Notes: generated by a model from the sequence alone, not told the origin. A stretch of DNA of 27,488 nucleotides from Candidatus Zhuqueibacterota bacterium (GCA_003854995.1 RQOI01000047.1:1-27488), one strand, 5' to 3'. Counted from the first letter of the stretch, positions 1 through 8,103 are shown. Made by a program: numbers and translations.

Positions 1-170
1 GGATACGCAAAGAAAAATTCAAGTATTTTTCTGATGATAGGCCATATGACAGGACACATGTCAGATTGTCAAGTCGTGCTCGAGTATATATTAATAAAAA
101 ACTTACGATGTCACGCAAACTCAATACACCAACAAAACTTATTTTGAATTTTTTTCAAGAACTTGGCGAA

Positions 171-198
171 TCTTTGCGTCTCTGCGTCTTTGCGTGAG
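171..198. repeat. Tandem 8-mer TTTGCGTC-type repeat
   Basis: Three consecutive 8-base units (TTTGCGTC, TCTGCGTC, TTTGCGTG) occupy 173-196. The reverse-complement form ACGCAAAG is at 5-12, and CACGCAAA is at 112-119. Degenerate repeats of this kind are common between genes in many environmental bacterial genomes and generate spurious ORFs. A related GCGCAGAGAG stretch occurs at the right edge near 27425. Confidence 0.6.
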
Positions 199-339
199 TA
201 CGAAAAATCATGCAAGCGAGGTATCATACAAAATGAAATTATACTTTTGATTAACATCGTATCTCTGCGGTTGAAGATACTATGACCCATTCGATTCGTT
301 ATAGAGCCTATTTCATATTCTTCAGCGGCTGACACTCTT

Positions 340-402
340 TTCGTGATCCTTTGTATTTTTGTGCTTTTGTGTTGATTTTTTATGACCTTACCCGATACTG
401 AC
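340..402. repeat. 63-bp imperfect direct repeat, copy A
   Basis: The sequence from TTCGTGATCC through GTGTTGATTTTTTAT to ACTGAC matches 26033-26096 in the same orientation. There are a few substitutions and small indels. It lies between the left edge and the OsmC gene, outside any coding region. The T-rich, G-punctuated pattern looks like an intergenic repeat family rather than a transposon end; no transposase is nearby. Confidence 0.7.
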
Positions 403-426
403 TTTATAGCCCTTGAATCCTTTACC

Positions 427-455
427 TGGTCAATTCATCTCATTAAAACTATAAA
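427..455 (+). promoter_or_regulatory. Possible promoter of the OsmC gene
   Basis: TGGTCA (427-432) and TATAAA (450-455) are 17 nt apart, about 20 nt before the start codon. A GAAGGAA ribosome-binding site lies at 468-474. The -10 is reasonable and the -35 is poor. Confidence 0.25.
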
Positions 456-476
456 AAATAACATCAGAAGGAACAA

Positions 477-857
477 ATGATGAATCTTTCAGTAAAATTT
501 CCAGGCGGTCTTGCCGTGAATGCCGAATACGGCCCGTTCACAATTCCGACGAATCAGGACGGCACAGCGCCACCGCCGTTTGCTCTGTTCTTGGCATCCA
601 TCGGCACCTGTGCCGGCATCTATGTGCTCGGTTTTTGTCAACAGCGCGGCTTGCCAACAGAAGGGCTTCGCATCGAGCAAAAGATGGTGACAGATCCGAT
701 GACGCGACTGATCAACAAAGTGGTCCTTGACATTCATCTGCCGCCGGCATTCCCGGAAAAATATCGGGAGGCGGTCATCCGCTCCGCCGAGCAGTGCGCC
801 GTGAAAAAGCACATGGCGTCGCCGCCGCAGTTTGAAATCAACACCGTGGCATTGTGA
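477..857 (+). CDS. OsmC-family peroxiredoxin-like protein
   Basis: Small cytoplasmic OsmC/Ohr-superfamily protein. The family reduces organic hydroperoxides with a pair of cysteines. At 126 aa it is near the family's usual 130-140 aa. The two expected cysteines are visible: C45 in SIGTCAG at the start of the central helix, and C107 in SAEQCAVKK. An ATGATG doublet allows a start at 477 or 480; GAAGGAA 3-6 nt upstream supports either. It precedes ferritin by about 150 nt, so the two may share an oxidative-stress role, but ferritin seems to have its own promoter. The family is clear, the substrate is not, and the sequence is closer to general OsmC/YhfA-like proteins than to Ohr. Confidence in the family is high. 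Confidence 0.88.
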   Translation: MMNLSVKFPGGLAVNAEYGPFTIPTNQDGTAPPPFALFLASIGTCAGIYVLGFCQQRGLPTEGLRIEQKMVTDPMTRLINKVVLDIHLPPAFPEKYREAVIRSAEQCAVKKHMASPPQFEINTVAL

Positions 858-950
858 GCAAAACGATGACATGGCGATTCGAAAAGGTCGCCCCCAGGAA
901 GGAGAAAGGAAAGTTCAAAAGTAGAAAAAGTTGTGCTTTGTTTTCTAAAA

Positions 951-977
951 TTGTTTATATTTAAGATTGGATATAAT
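951..977 (+). promoter_or_regulatory. Likely ferritin promoter
   Basis: A perfect TATAAT lies at 972-977 with TTGTTT at 951-956, a 15-nt spacer that is shorter than ideal. It sits in an AT-rich gap directly before the ferritin ribosome-binding site (AGGAGAAAG from about 992) and start codon at 1005. No clear Fur box was seen. Confidence 0.45.
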
Positions 978-1004
978 GAACACCAAAAATGCAGGAGAAA
1001 GACC

Positions 1005-1520
1005 ATGATTTCATCAGCAATGGAAAAAGCTCTGAACGACCAAATCAATAAGGAACTTTACTCTGCCTATTACTATTATGCCATGGCTGCCTATCTGGAA
1101 AATCAGGGATTCGAAGGCATGGCCAATTTTATGAAAGCGCAGGCAGTGGAAGAGACAAGCCATGCGCAAAAATTTTATCATTATGTCAACGAACAAGGTG
1201 GCCGGGTGGTCCTGGAAGCCATTGATAAACCACCGGTGGAATATGATAGCCCGAAACAGATATTTGAACTGGGCCTCGAGCACGAAAAGTTTGTCACCAG
1301 CCGCATCCACAATTTGGTGAGCCTGGCGACTGACGAAAAAGATTACGCCACCAAGTCATTTTTGGATTGGTTTGTCAAAGAGCAAGTCGAAGAAGAAGCG
1401 ACCATGGACGCTATCGTCAACAAATTCAACATGATTGGCAATGCTGGGCATGGTCTTTTCATGCTGGACGCAAAACTCGGTGAGCGTGCGCCGGCATCCT
1501 CGGAGGGAGAAGACGACTAG
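1005..1520 (+). CDS. ftnA: Ferritin (non-heme iron storage protein)
   Basis: 171-aa ferritin-like four-helix protein that oxidises Fe(II) and stores iron in a 24-mer shell in the cytoplasm. Ferroxidase-centre residues sit at the expected positions: E17 in NKELYSAYYY, E50 and H53 in EETSH, E94 in LEHEKF, and Q127/E130 in KEQVEEE. This makes it a typical bacterial ferritin rather than a heme-binding bacterioferritin. An upstream in-frame ATG at 933 would add 24 residues, but 1005 has a good AGGAGAAAG site and matches the family's N-terminus, so I chose it. The tail after residue ~155 is acidic (SSEGEDD). Neighbours are OsmC upstream and an ECF sigma factor 58 nt downstream, so a redox/iron stress grouping is plausible. 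Confidence 0.95.
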   Translation: MISSAMEKALNDQINKELYSAYYYYAMAAYLENQGFEGMANFMKAQAVEETSHAQKFYHYVNEQGGRVVLEAIDKPPVEYDSPKQIFELGLEHEKFVTSRIHNLVSLATDEKDYATKSFLDWFVKEQVEEEATMDAIVNKFNMIGNAGHGLFMLDAKLGERAPASSEGEDD

Positions 1521-1578
1521 ATGATCAAATAGCCTACGCCAAAATAAAAACCAACAGCGATGTTGGGGGAGGTTTTGG

Positions 1579-2154
1579 ATGGCAGCTGATATCCAAAAGA
1601 CAAAGGATTTTGAAGCCATCGCTTTTCAGTTCATGGATTCGCTCTATAGCACCGCTCTTCGATTCACTCGGAATACTGAAGAGGCCGAAGACCTCGTTCA
1701 GGACACGTATCTGAGAGCCTATCGATTTTTCGATAAATTTCAAGAGGGAACAAATTTTAAAGCGTGGATTTTTAAAATCCTGACAAACACATTCATCAAT
1801 AAATACCGGAAAAAAGCGCGTACGCCACAGCAGGTGCAGCTCGAAAAAGTGGCGTATGGACTGGAGAATGACGAGCCGCCGGAACAGCTTGGCGAATGGG
1901 CCGGTTTTGATGAAACCAAGTACGAAGAGCTCTTTGATGACGACATTGCCTCCGCTCTATCCCAGCTGTCGGAGGAATTCCGCATGGTGGTATTGCTGGC
2001 TGATATCGAAGGATTTTCCTACAAGGAGATCGCCGAGATCATCGGCCGTCCGAGCGGCACGGTGATGAGCCGCCTCTTCCGCGGTCGTCGAATGCTGCAG
2101 CGGATTCTGGACAAGTATGCGCGTCGTGAAGGATATATCAGCCAGACAGTCTGA
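1579..2154 (+). CDS. ECF-type RNA polymerase sigma factor
   Basis: 191-aa sigma-70 family factor of the extracytoplasmic-function group. Region 2 spans about residues 19-82 (AEDLVQDTYLRAYR, then FKAWIFKILTNTFIN for -10 recognition). Region 4 spans about 125-178, with the helix-turn-helix FSYKEIAEIIGRPSGTVMSR for -35 recognition. There is no region 1.1 or 3. The linker at 83-124 is long and acidic. A strong GGGGGAGG site precedes the ATG by about 6 nt. No anti-sigma gene follows; the next gene is convergent and a strong terminator lies 26 nt after the stop. Regulation by a distant anti-sigma, or none, is therefore likely. The regulon is unknown. Confidence 0.93.
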   Translation: MAADIQKTKDFEAIAFQFMDSLYSTALRFTRNTEEAEDLVQDTYLRAYRFFDKFQEGTNFKAWIFKILTNTFINKYRKKARTPQQVQLEKVAYGLENDEPPEQLGEWAGFDETKYEELFDDDIASALSQLSEEFRMVVLLADIEGFSYKEIAEIIGRPSGTVMSRLFRGRRMLQRILDKYARREGYISQTV

Positions 2155-2180
2155 TAAAACGAAAAATTGCACTGCCTTGA

Positions 2181-2207
2181 AAAGCCCCCCATCGGGGCTT
2201 TTTTTTT
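2181..2207 (+). terminator. Rho-independent terminator shared by convergent genes
   Basis: Perfect 8-bp stem AAAGCCCC (2181-2188) and GGGGCTTT (2194-2201), loop CCATC, followed by a T-run to 2207. It lies 26 nt after the sigma factor stop. The A-run on the left side makes it usable from the other strand too, where it overlaps the end of the RidA-like gene: that gene's TAA (2206-2208) lies in the T-run. Confidence 0.9.
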
Positions 2208-3375
2208 ACTCGAACGCAACGGCCGCGTCGATCTCAAAGAGCAGATCCGCTCGACAAACATCGGCGATCAGAAGAATGGCTGGCAAATCCAGCAGGCCGA
2301 ACTCGGCTGCGACGTCCCAATAGGTCTGCAGATCTTGCGCGTCTTTGAGAAAGACTGTGGCCTCATTGATATCGCTAAGGGTGGCCCCTTCTTTTTCAAT
2401 CAGTGCCTGCACAACTTGGAATGTCTTGCGGATTTGCTGCCGCACATCGTCAACATGCGCGGTTTTGCCGTGTTCATCTATGGATGCCGTGCCGGAGAGC
2501 AGGATATGCGTGACATCCGCTTCCTTCAACGTCATGGCGCGCGAAAACGCCGAACCATAGCGATAGGGCGACTTTTGCTGTACGCCGGAAGTATGAGCGA
2601 TGCTGATGTTTCGCGCGTCCGCCACAGCAAAGACATCCATGGTGCTCACCGCTCCATCCGGATTTTCGCCGAGGATGCCGGTGCTGGCCGGCAGATAGAT
2701 CTGTTCAGCTTCGGTATTCTCTTTTTCGGATAAGCCGAGAATGCCATATTCAGTAAAGCGCGCATTTCGGGCACGATTGAACTCACCATACCAGTCCAGG
2801 ATGTTGGAGAGATAAATCCATGTGCGCAGCACGTTTTTAAAGCTCGTGCCATCCTGCTGCAATACCCTTTGCGTGCGATCAAACATCTCGCAAGACTCAT
2901 GGTAGTGATCAGAACTGCCGGCGCTGCCATGCATGTTCTGCACGATCTGAAACGATGCGCCGTTGCGCACCCAGCTTTTGCCGACCGGGATCTCTCCCTC
3001 ATAAATCGTCCGGACGCTGTCGCCCGCTCTGCTCGGTTTGAACGCTCTGATCTGCACGCCGGCCAATCCTCGTCCTTTGACCGGGTGGCCCTGGATGAAG
3101 GTCAGGGGAGATGCAGCCGAAAAACCGTGCGCTTGCATGACAGTGGCGCGCGCTTTAATGATGGATGGGTGATGCTGCAGGCTCGCAAAGATACGCTCAT
3201 GGATGATCTGAAATCCATCTCGCGCCAACCTCGCGGCTATTTCGGCATAGATTCGTTCTGTCAGCAGTTCACTCTTTTCCGGGTGTTGAGTGGCTGCGGA
3301 AAGATAAAGTTGATCACCACCCAGTATGGTTGAAAATATCTTGAACGTCTCAAAGTTTGCTGTCGTTCGATTCAT
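2206..3375 (-). CDS. Two-domain RidA/YjgF-like protein, chorismatase-like
   Basis: 389-aa protein made of two YjgF/RidA-like halves. The first (about 95-215) contains NVLRTWIYLSNILDWYGEFN. The second (about 260-389) contains AFSRA, ILLSGTASID, a GATLSDINEATVFLKD stretch and ends with CRADLLFEID. Single-domain RidA enzymes are about 130 aa imine deaminases; this is three times longer. The double layout, SGTASI motif and YG..FSRA motif recall the chorismatase family (FkbO, Hyg5, XanB2), which hydrolyse chorismate. That link rests on remembered motifs, so a different reaction is possible. It is the last gene of the parAB run, 36 nt after the TolB-like gene, with a GAAGGCGG site before the ATG. 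No chorismate pathway genes are nearby. Confidence 0.7.
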   Translation of the reverse strand: MNRTTANFETFKIFSTILGGDQLYLSAATQHPEKSELLTERIYAEIAARLARDGFQIIHERIFASLQHHPSIIKARATVMQAHGFSAASPLTFIQGHPVKGRGLAGVQIRAFKPSRAGDSVRTIYEGEIPVGKSWVRNGASFQIVQNMHGSAGSSDHYHESCEMFDRTQRVLQQDGTSFKNVLRTWIYLSNILDWYGEFNRARNARFTEYGILGLSEKENTEAEQIYLPASTGILGENPDGAVSTMDVFAVADARNISIAHTSGVQQKSPYRYGSAFSRAMTLKEADVTHILLSGTASIDEHGKTAHVDDVRQQIRKTFQVVQALIEKEGATLSDINEATVFLKDAQDLQTYWDVAAEFGLLDLPAILLIADVCRADLLFEIDAAVAFE

Positions 3376-3411
3376 CCGCCTTCTCTTCTCTCCTTCGTTC
3401 TGGCTCTGGTC

Positions 3412-4983
3412 TCATCCCTTGGGACGCGCTTTGTAGAGGGCATCGATCTCTTCGCTCTCCTGCTGGGGCCGAAGTGAAACGCGCGCATCCAGCCGGGCGC
3501 GGGTGATATGATCCTGATCATAGGCAATTCTGACGAGCTCATGCGCAGTGGCATCGACGGGACCGCTGACGAGCTCTGGTACGTTATAGTTGATGATAAA
3601 AGTCGAATAAAATTCCGGATCTTGCTGCGGCAGGAGAAATGGTTTATGCACGTCGCCATTCTCCCCGATATAGGCAAAAAATGGTCGGCCGAGCAATCCA
3701 TCTCGCCTTTTGCTGGTGAAGACAAACCAGTGGCTATTGCTTGACCAGCTGTGAAAGCTGTCGGCTTCATCGCTGCTGACGGCCAGCCGCTCATAGTCGC
3801 CCGATTTGATGTCGAGCAGGTAGAGGTCGCTGTGATTGTGATAGATCGGAAAACTGCCGTATTGGGCCATGGTGAAAAGCACATAGCGGCCATCGGGCGA
3901 TGGGCGTGGTAAAATAGCGCTCAAGCCCGTCTTTTGCGCAGAGACAATCAGCTCCAGTTTGCCCCATTCATCGCGCTCAATGTCATACTCGGCGCGCATG
4001 AGGTCATATTTTATTTGATCATACGAGAGATCTTGCGTCTCTTCATCGACGTACTCGGCCAATGGCTGTGCAGCGCAGAAATACAAATATCGGCCATCCG
4101 CCGACCATGCCGGAAAAGTCTCCATGCGCTGGATGTTCGCTATTTGCGGTGCTGCCGAGATGAGATTTTTCTCCACATCATACACGACCAGGTCGGATTT
4201 CCTGTCGAGGACATCGCGGCTCTCGCCGACAGAGTGGTAGAACATTGTCAAAGAATTGACGGAAAAGGCGATCTTTTTGCCGCCCGGATGCCACGCCGGG
4301 TAAGCACCACCCGAATTGAACTCGGTTTTTAAATTGACTTTGCGCCATTCTCCATCGACGGCGATATAGGTCCCGGAACCAGCGCCGGCCCGCATGTGAA
4401 AGACCATATCGGACGGATCATTCGAACGGAAATTGTGACAGTTCATGCAATTCCCGTCCGTCATGCTGTTGATGAGGATGGGCTTTTCTGCAAAGCTTTC
4501 CAGGTTTCGCTGATAAATTCCCATCCTGGTCCAGTATTTAAAAGCCGGATTGATGAGACGATAGACGAGATGGCTGTCGATTGTCTCTTCAGCGATTCTG
4601 ACGGCGAACGATTCGTATTTGCACCATTGCCCCGATTTTTTAATATAGACGTCGTAGCGGATGGCCTGGCCTCGATGGCTGGAGAGCAGATCTTTCCACT
4701 GCTTGAACGGCAGACGAATGTTGCCATCTCTGCTCCTGACGACAATCGGCTCCGCGTCTTCCCCGGCCACGCGCACGATGAAGAGGTCGCCGCTTTCCAG
4801 AATACGAAAATTGAGCGGCGCAATATTCGGCGGCACGACGACATCCGTATAATCCGGGTCAATGGCGACGCGCGCTGCAACACTATTGACGTCATGCCCA
4901 GGGATCTCGGCCTCATTGCATGCCAGCAAGAGTGCGCCCAACACCAGTGAGAAGATCTCGATTTTGTATTTTGTTATGGACAT
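3412..4983 (-). CDS. TolB-like beta-propeller lipoprotein with CxxCH motif
   Basis: 523-aa exported protein. The N-terminus has a hydrophobic signal ending in a lipobox (LLLAC, C22), so it is likely anchored in a membrane facing the periplasm or outside. Residues 179-183 are CMNCH, a c-type heme attachment motif. After it come at least four PD40/WD40-like propeller blades with the recurring pattern P.W.PDG..I.F: YPAWHPGGKKIAF, FPAWSADGRYLYF, PRPSPDGRYVLF and FHSWSSNSHWFVF. Similar Bacteroidota proteins sit next to DUF6057 membrane proteins, as here (18-nt gap). The start has GGAGG 4 nt upstream. The role is unknown; a sensor, a scaffold or a heme-bearing envelope protein are all possible. A single CxxCH in a propeller could also be non-heme. 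Confidence 0.8.
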   Translation of the reverse strand: MSITKYKIEIFSLVLGALLLACNEAEIPGHDVNSVAARVAIDPDYTDVVVPPNIAPLNFRILESGDLFIVRVAGEDAEPIVVRSRDGNIRLPFKQWKDLLSSHRGQAIRYDVYIKKSGQWCKYESFAVRIAEETIDSHLVYRLINPAFKYWTRMGIYQRNLESFAEKPILINSMTDGNCMNCHNFRSNDPSDMVFHMRAGAGSGTYIAVDGEWRKVNLKTEFNSGGAYPAWHPGGKKIAFSVNSLTMFYHSVGESRDVLDRKSDLVVYDVEKNLISAAPQIANIQRMETFPAWSADGRYLYFCAAQPLAEYVDEETQDLSYDQIKYDLMRAEYDIERDEWGKLELIVSAQKTGLSAILPRPSPDGRYVLFTMAQYGSFPIYHNHSDLYLLDIKSGDYERLAVSSDEADSFHSWSSNSHWFVFTSKRRDGLLGRPFFAYIGENGDVHKPFLLPQQDPEFYSTFIINYNVPELVSGPVDATAHELVRIAYDQDHITRARLDARVSLRPQQESEEIDALYKARPKG

Positions 4984-5001
4984 GCGGCCTCCGCAGGCGT
5001 C

Positions 5002-6756
5002 CTAGGCGCCCGGCCCTTTATGAAAGATCAAATAATACCAGTAGGTGTCGGCGAAATGTCCGGCCAATTCCCGTTGCGCCGCACTTCTGTCATCCCTGCT
5101 CGCTTGCAGAGAGGATTGAAACGTTCGATAGCGCTGCAAAGTTTCTGGCGAAAAAATCTTTTCATCAAAGGTCAGACCATGATCGTGAACCTGGGACATG
5201 TAGATGAGCACGGCTTCCTGAAAATGGCGCGGCAATGGCTTTGCGCGCGACAGGTCTGCCAGCTGAACGAAACGGGCCAGCCTTTTTGTCAGCAATAACG
5301 CCGCCATCCAGTAATCATAGGCTGCCTTGTTCTTCGGATCGGCGTGCAATAGCCGGGGCAGATCGGCCAGAGGATTGTTGACAAAAGAGAGGAAACTCTC
5401 GCTCACCCTGCTTCTGAGCAGTGGACCGATTTCCGGATCGTCTTTAACCGCTGCGATATTTTCGACATACTGTTCGTGCCGCCGCGCCCACTGACGCAAA
5501 GGGATCGATTTTTTCAACTTGGTGATATAAAGCTGAGCGGCCTCCGGCTGTTCATCGATCAGGTAAATGAGGGCCAGGCGCTGCATATTCCAGGCTGTTT
5601 CTCCGGTGACCGACACGGCCTCATGCGCCCAATGTTTTGCCTCGTTGAAATGACGCAGGTCAAAATAGATATCGCTGCGAATGAGAGGGGTGGATATGGT
5701 CGCATCGTCTGAGGGGAAGAGTCCCTCGAGACCAAAATCCTGCGGATATGAAAAGAGACGATCGCCCATTTGGCCTGTATGACAGAGGGCGCGATTGATG
5801 AGCGAGGTGATTTGCGGCGCATTGGGATAGGGCTTTTCGCACCTGACGAGCAGTTTTTGCCACTCCTGCGTGCGAGCGTGGTAAGTGATCTGCCAATAGC
5901 TTTTTTCCATCTTGTCGAGCCGCAACGCCGGCAGGATGAAAAAGAGCAGCAGCAGGATCGCGGCGGGTATGATACGCCAGAGTGGCCTTGCTTGGGCAAA
6001 AAGCCGCCCTGTCCTCTTTGCCGCAAAAAAGAGGAGCACGGCCAAGATCGCCGCGGCGAGATAGGCTAAAATTCGGATGGCGCTGTGATGATCGGGGAAT
6101 GCGGGCTGCCAGAAGGCGTCCTGCAGTCGCACCGGAAAAAGCCACAATCCGGAGGCGCAGGGCAGGACAGCGGTGAGCAGGATCAGGATGCTGAGGAGCC
6201 AATCTCTTTTCTGCAGAATTTCGTATACGAGAGCATACAGCCCGAAGAGCAGAAAAGCGGCTCCGGCAGCGAAATAGAGCAGCGGCCCACCTACGAGCAG
6301 AAACAGGATGCGCATGCCGCGGCGCAACGACATGTAAATGAAGGTGCAGGACAAGGCTGTGAGCAGGACCAGATCGACGACGAGTGGATGGGTATAATCG
6401 TTATGCGCTATCGCCAGAAAGAGCAAGGGCACAAGCGCCAGGGCAGACGGATCGAAGAGGGTTATTCTTTTCACGACCTGACGAAGAAGAATGAAGATCA
6501 GGGTGAAAAAGAGCGACAACAGCAGCGCACCTGGCCAGGGAGTATAAAAAAATTGCGCCAGCAACGCCGAAACATACTCTAACAGCCCTCCCGGAAAGCG
6601 CAGGAATTCTCTGAAAAAATATTTATCAAAGAAAAACACCGGTTCCTGTGCGACGAAATATAAAACCGGGTTGATCCAATATCTGAAATAGATCAGCAAG
6701 CCAACGCTGAGAAAAAAGATCAGGGCATCTATTCTTTGCAAACCAAATTTCTTCAT
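5002..6756 (-). CDS. DUF6057-like multi-pass membrane protein
   Basis: 584-aa inner-membrane protein. The first half (about 1-275) holds roughly eight hydrophobic helices, for example around 10-30, 55-72, 75-95, 105-120, 125-145 and 150-180. The second half (about 280-584) is soluble and helical, with repeat-like pairs of helices suggesting TPR-type repeats. The FPGGLLEYVSALLAQFFY stretch near residues 54-71 is what I recall from DUF6057 proteins of Bacteroidota. These occur next to TolB-like propeller lipoproteins, the same order seen here. The biochemical function is unknown. It lies 27 nt after bactofilin. No strong ribosome-binding site is visible before the ATG. Confidence 0.72.
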   Translation of the reverse strand: MKKFGLQRIDALIFFLSVGLLIYFRYWINPVLYFVAQEPVFFFDKYFFREFLRFPGGLLEYVSALLAQFFYTPWPGALLLSLFFTLIFILLRQVVKRITLFDPSALALVPLLFLAIAHNDYTHPLVVDLVLLTALSCTFIYMSLRRGMRILFLLVGGPLLYFAAGAAFLLFGLYALVYEILQKRDWLLSILILLTAVLPCASGLWLFPVRLQDAFWQPAFPDHHSAIRILAYLAAAILAVLLFFAAKRTGRLFAQARPLWRIIPAAILLLLFFILPALRLDKMEKSYWQITYHARTQEWQKLLVRCEKPYPNAPQITSLINRALCHTGQMGDRLFSYPQDFGLEGLFPSDDATISTPLIRSDIYFDLRHFNEAKHWAHEAVSVTGETAWNMQRLALIYLIDEQPEAAQLYITKLKKSIPLRQWARRHEQYVENIAAVKDDPEIGPLLRSRVSESFLSFVNNPLADLPRLLHADPKNKAAYDYWMAALLLTKRLARFVQLADLSRAKPLPRHFQEAVLIYMSQVHDHGLTFDEKIFSPETLQRYRTFQSSLQASRDDRSAAQRELAGHFADTYWYYLIFHKGPGA

Positions 6757-6783
6757 CAGGGATAATTCTTATGAAACAAACTC

Positions 6784-7176
6784 TTACTGGCTATCCGCTG
6801 ACGTCGGAGTCGGATTTGCCCCTGTCGCAGCTTCACCGCTGGTCTTCATGGAGCAGCGGCCGTCGAAAACAGCGCCCTCGTCAATGACGAGTTTGGTGGT
6901 TTTCATCTCGCCGCGAAATTCGGATCGCGTCTCAAGGACGATCTTTTCTTTTATTTTTGCAGTGCCGGAAATTTTGCCGCCGACAATGAGCATTTTAGCT
7001 TCCACATTGCCGTTAATATTTCCCTCTTTGCCTATGATGAGCCCATCTGTCGTCGTAATATCACCGGTGAATTTTCCATCCACCCTGAGAGTGTGTTCGA
7101 CGTTCAGCTTCCCTTCAAAGACAGAGCCCTTTCCGAGTATGGTGCTCAATTCACCCGTCTTTTCATTGCTTTTCAT
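6784..7176 (-). CDS. Bactofilin
   Basis: 130-aa bactofilin (DUF583). The family forms nucleotide-free cytoskeletal filaments with a right-handed beta-helix core and scaffolds envelope or shape enzymes. The repeating short-strand pattern is visible from about residue 13 to 108: G.F.G.L, VDG.F.GDI, IG..G.ING.V, VGG.ISGTAKI, R..FRGEM, and ..GAVFDGRCSM. The ends are short and disordered-looking, with a Pro/Thr/Ser/Ala-rich tail. The length matches typical bactofilins. It directly follows an M23 peptidase (27-nt gap), a pairing known from cell-shape loci such as ccmA-csd1 in Helicobacter. It is part of the parAB run, so coordination of shape, segregation and wall growth is plausible. Confidence 0.93.
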   Translation of the reverse strand: MKSNEKTGELSTILGKGSVFEGKLNVEHTLRVDGKFTGDITTTDGLIIGKEGNINGNVEAKMLIVGGKISGTAKIKEKIVLETRSEFRGEMKTTKLVIDEGAVFDGRCSMKTSGEAATGANPTPTSADSQ

Positions 7177-7203
7177 AGTCTCGTTCCATTATGGTTTGAT
7201 ATT

Positions 7204-8088
7204 CTAGATATTTGAAAACGCTAAAATAAAGTCTTTGGGATCATAAGAGATCCCGTCCTTCCAGATTTCGAAATGCAGGTGCGGCGCCGAGCTGATCCCC
7301 GTCGATCCCAGCAGGGCGATACTTTCGCCCTTTTTCACAAAAGAGCCGCGAGGCAGCAGACATCGCTGATTATGGCCGTAGTAGGTATAGAAGCCATTGC
7401 CGTGATAGATGATCACGAGATTGCCGAGATCAAAAGTCCAGCCGGCAAAGATGACGACTCCGTCAGCAGAAGCCTTGACCAGGTCACCCTTGTTGCCGGC
7501 GATATCAATGCCGCGATGCTGGGACGTTCCGATGTTCGTCTGATTCTCATAATCAGCGCTGAGCACTCCGTCGACCGGCAGCAATGTCGGGATGCTTTTG
7601 ACATGGTCATGCAGAGGACTGTTGGAGTTTTTTATCAGAAAATTATATTTTTCTAGTTCTGTCTCCTCTCGTCGGTTTTGTTGATTGATGCGTCCGTAGT
7701 CCGGTAGAAAATTGACCGTCCGCGCTTCTTCGGGAATGAGTATTTCAGGCGCTGCTTTCTGGCCGTTGAGAGTTCCCAGTCCCAGCACATTTCTAATCTT
7801 GTCGTGGCCGGTCTGCAACACTTCAAACTCTGCCATCAGTGTATTGAGTTTGCTCATATTCTCTTCAAGCTGTCGGTTGACGGTGAAGAGTTTTTTGTTT
7901 TTTTCGCGGACATTGAAAAACTGCACATAAAAAATCAGACCGCCGATGAAATGCAGTGCGAGGATGACGGCCGCAATTTTCAGATAATTAACCGTCCGCA
8001 TGGAGAGATCGAATGCCATCGGTTCATCCTTGTCATCCGGAATGACCAGCACCCGATAAAATTGTCGATGTGTTCTTTTTTTTGCCAT
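7204..8088 (-). CDS. M23-family peptidoglycan endopeptidase, membrane anchored
   Basis: 294-aa LytM-type zinc peptidase that cleaves peptide crosslinks of the cell wall. One transmembrane helix lies around residues 36-58, after a short basic cytoplasmic tail. A coiled-coil-like stretch follows (about 60-105), then the catalytic domain at about 165-290. Metal and catalytic residues are all present: H191 and D195 in HRGID, H239 in YYGHN, and H270/H272 in APHLHFE. The enzyme is therefore predicted to be active, unlike EnvC-type degenerate members. It lies 15 nt after parB and immediately precedes bactofilin, its likely spatial organiser. Ribosome-binding signals are weak, which fits coupled expression from parAB. 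Confidence 0.93.
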   Translation of the reverse strand: MAKKRTHRQFYRVLVIPDDKDEPMAFDLSMRTVNYLKIAAVILALHFIGGLIFYVQFFNVREKNKKLFTVNRQLEENMSKLNTLMAEFEVLQTGHDKIRNVLGLGTLNGQKAAPEILIPEEARTVNFLPDYGRINQQNRREETELEKYNFLIKNSNSPLHDHVKSIPTLLPVDGVLSADYENQTNIGTSQHRGIDIAGNKGDLVKASADGVVIFAGWTFDLGNLVIIYHGNGFYTYYGHNQRCLLPRGSFVKKGESIALLGSTGISSAPHLHFEIWKDGISYDPKDFILAFSNI

Positions 8089-8103
8089 AGTAAAATGCTC
8101 TTT

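Larger units (their letters stand above)
1..476. other. Gene-free repeat-bearing left edge
   Basis: I see no convincing complete gene here. One frame is open from the left edge to a stop ending at 197, but its last residues run into the TTTGCGTC-type repeat, so it could be either the tail of a truncated gene or chance. The stretch contains three tandem 8-mers of the form TYTGCGTS (173-196), inverted arms TCACGCAAA (111-119) and TTTGCGTGA (189-197), and a 63-bp repeat (340-402) that recurs at the right side of the window. The region is AT-rich and reads as degenerate intergenic repeat sequence. Confidence 0.6.

Noticed and set aside
3..197. Frame open from the left edge to 197 on +, possibly the end of a gene
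   Set aside because: No recognisable motif and it ends inside the repeat; too little to call a truncated gene.
111..335. 74-aa - strand ORF at the left edge
   Set aside because: Its sequence (SRKDAETQRFAK) is the translation of the TTTGCGTC-type repeat; no ribosome-binding site or family resemblance.
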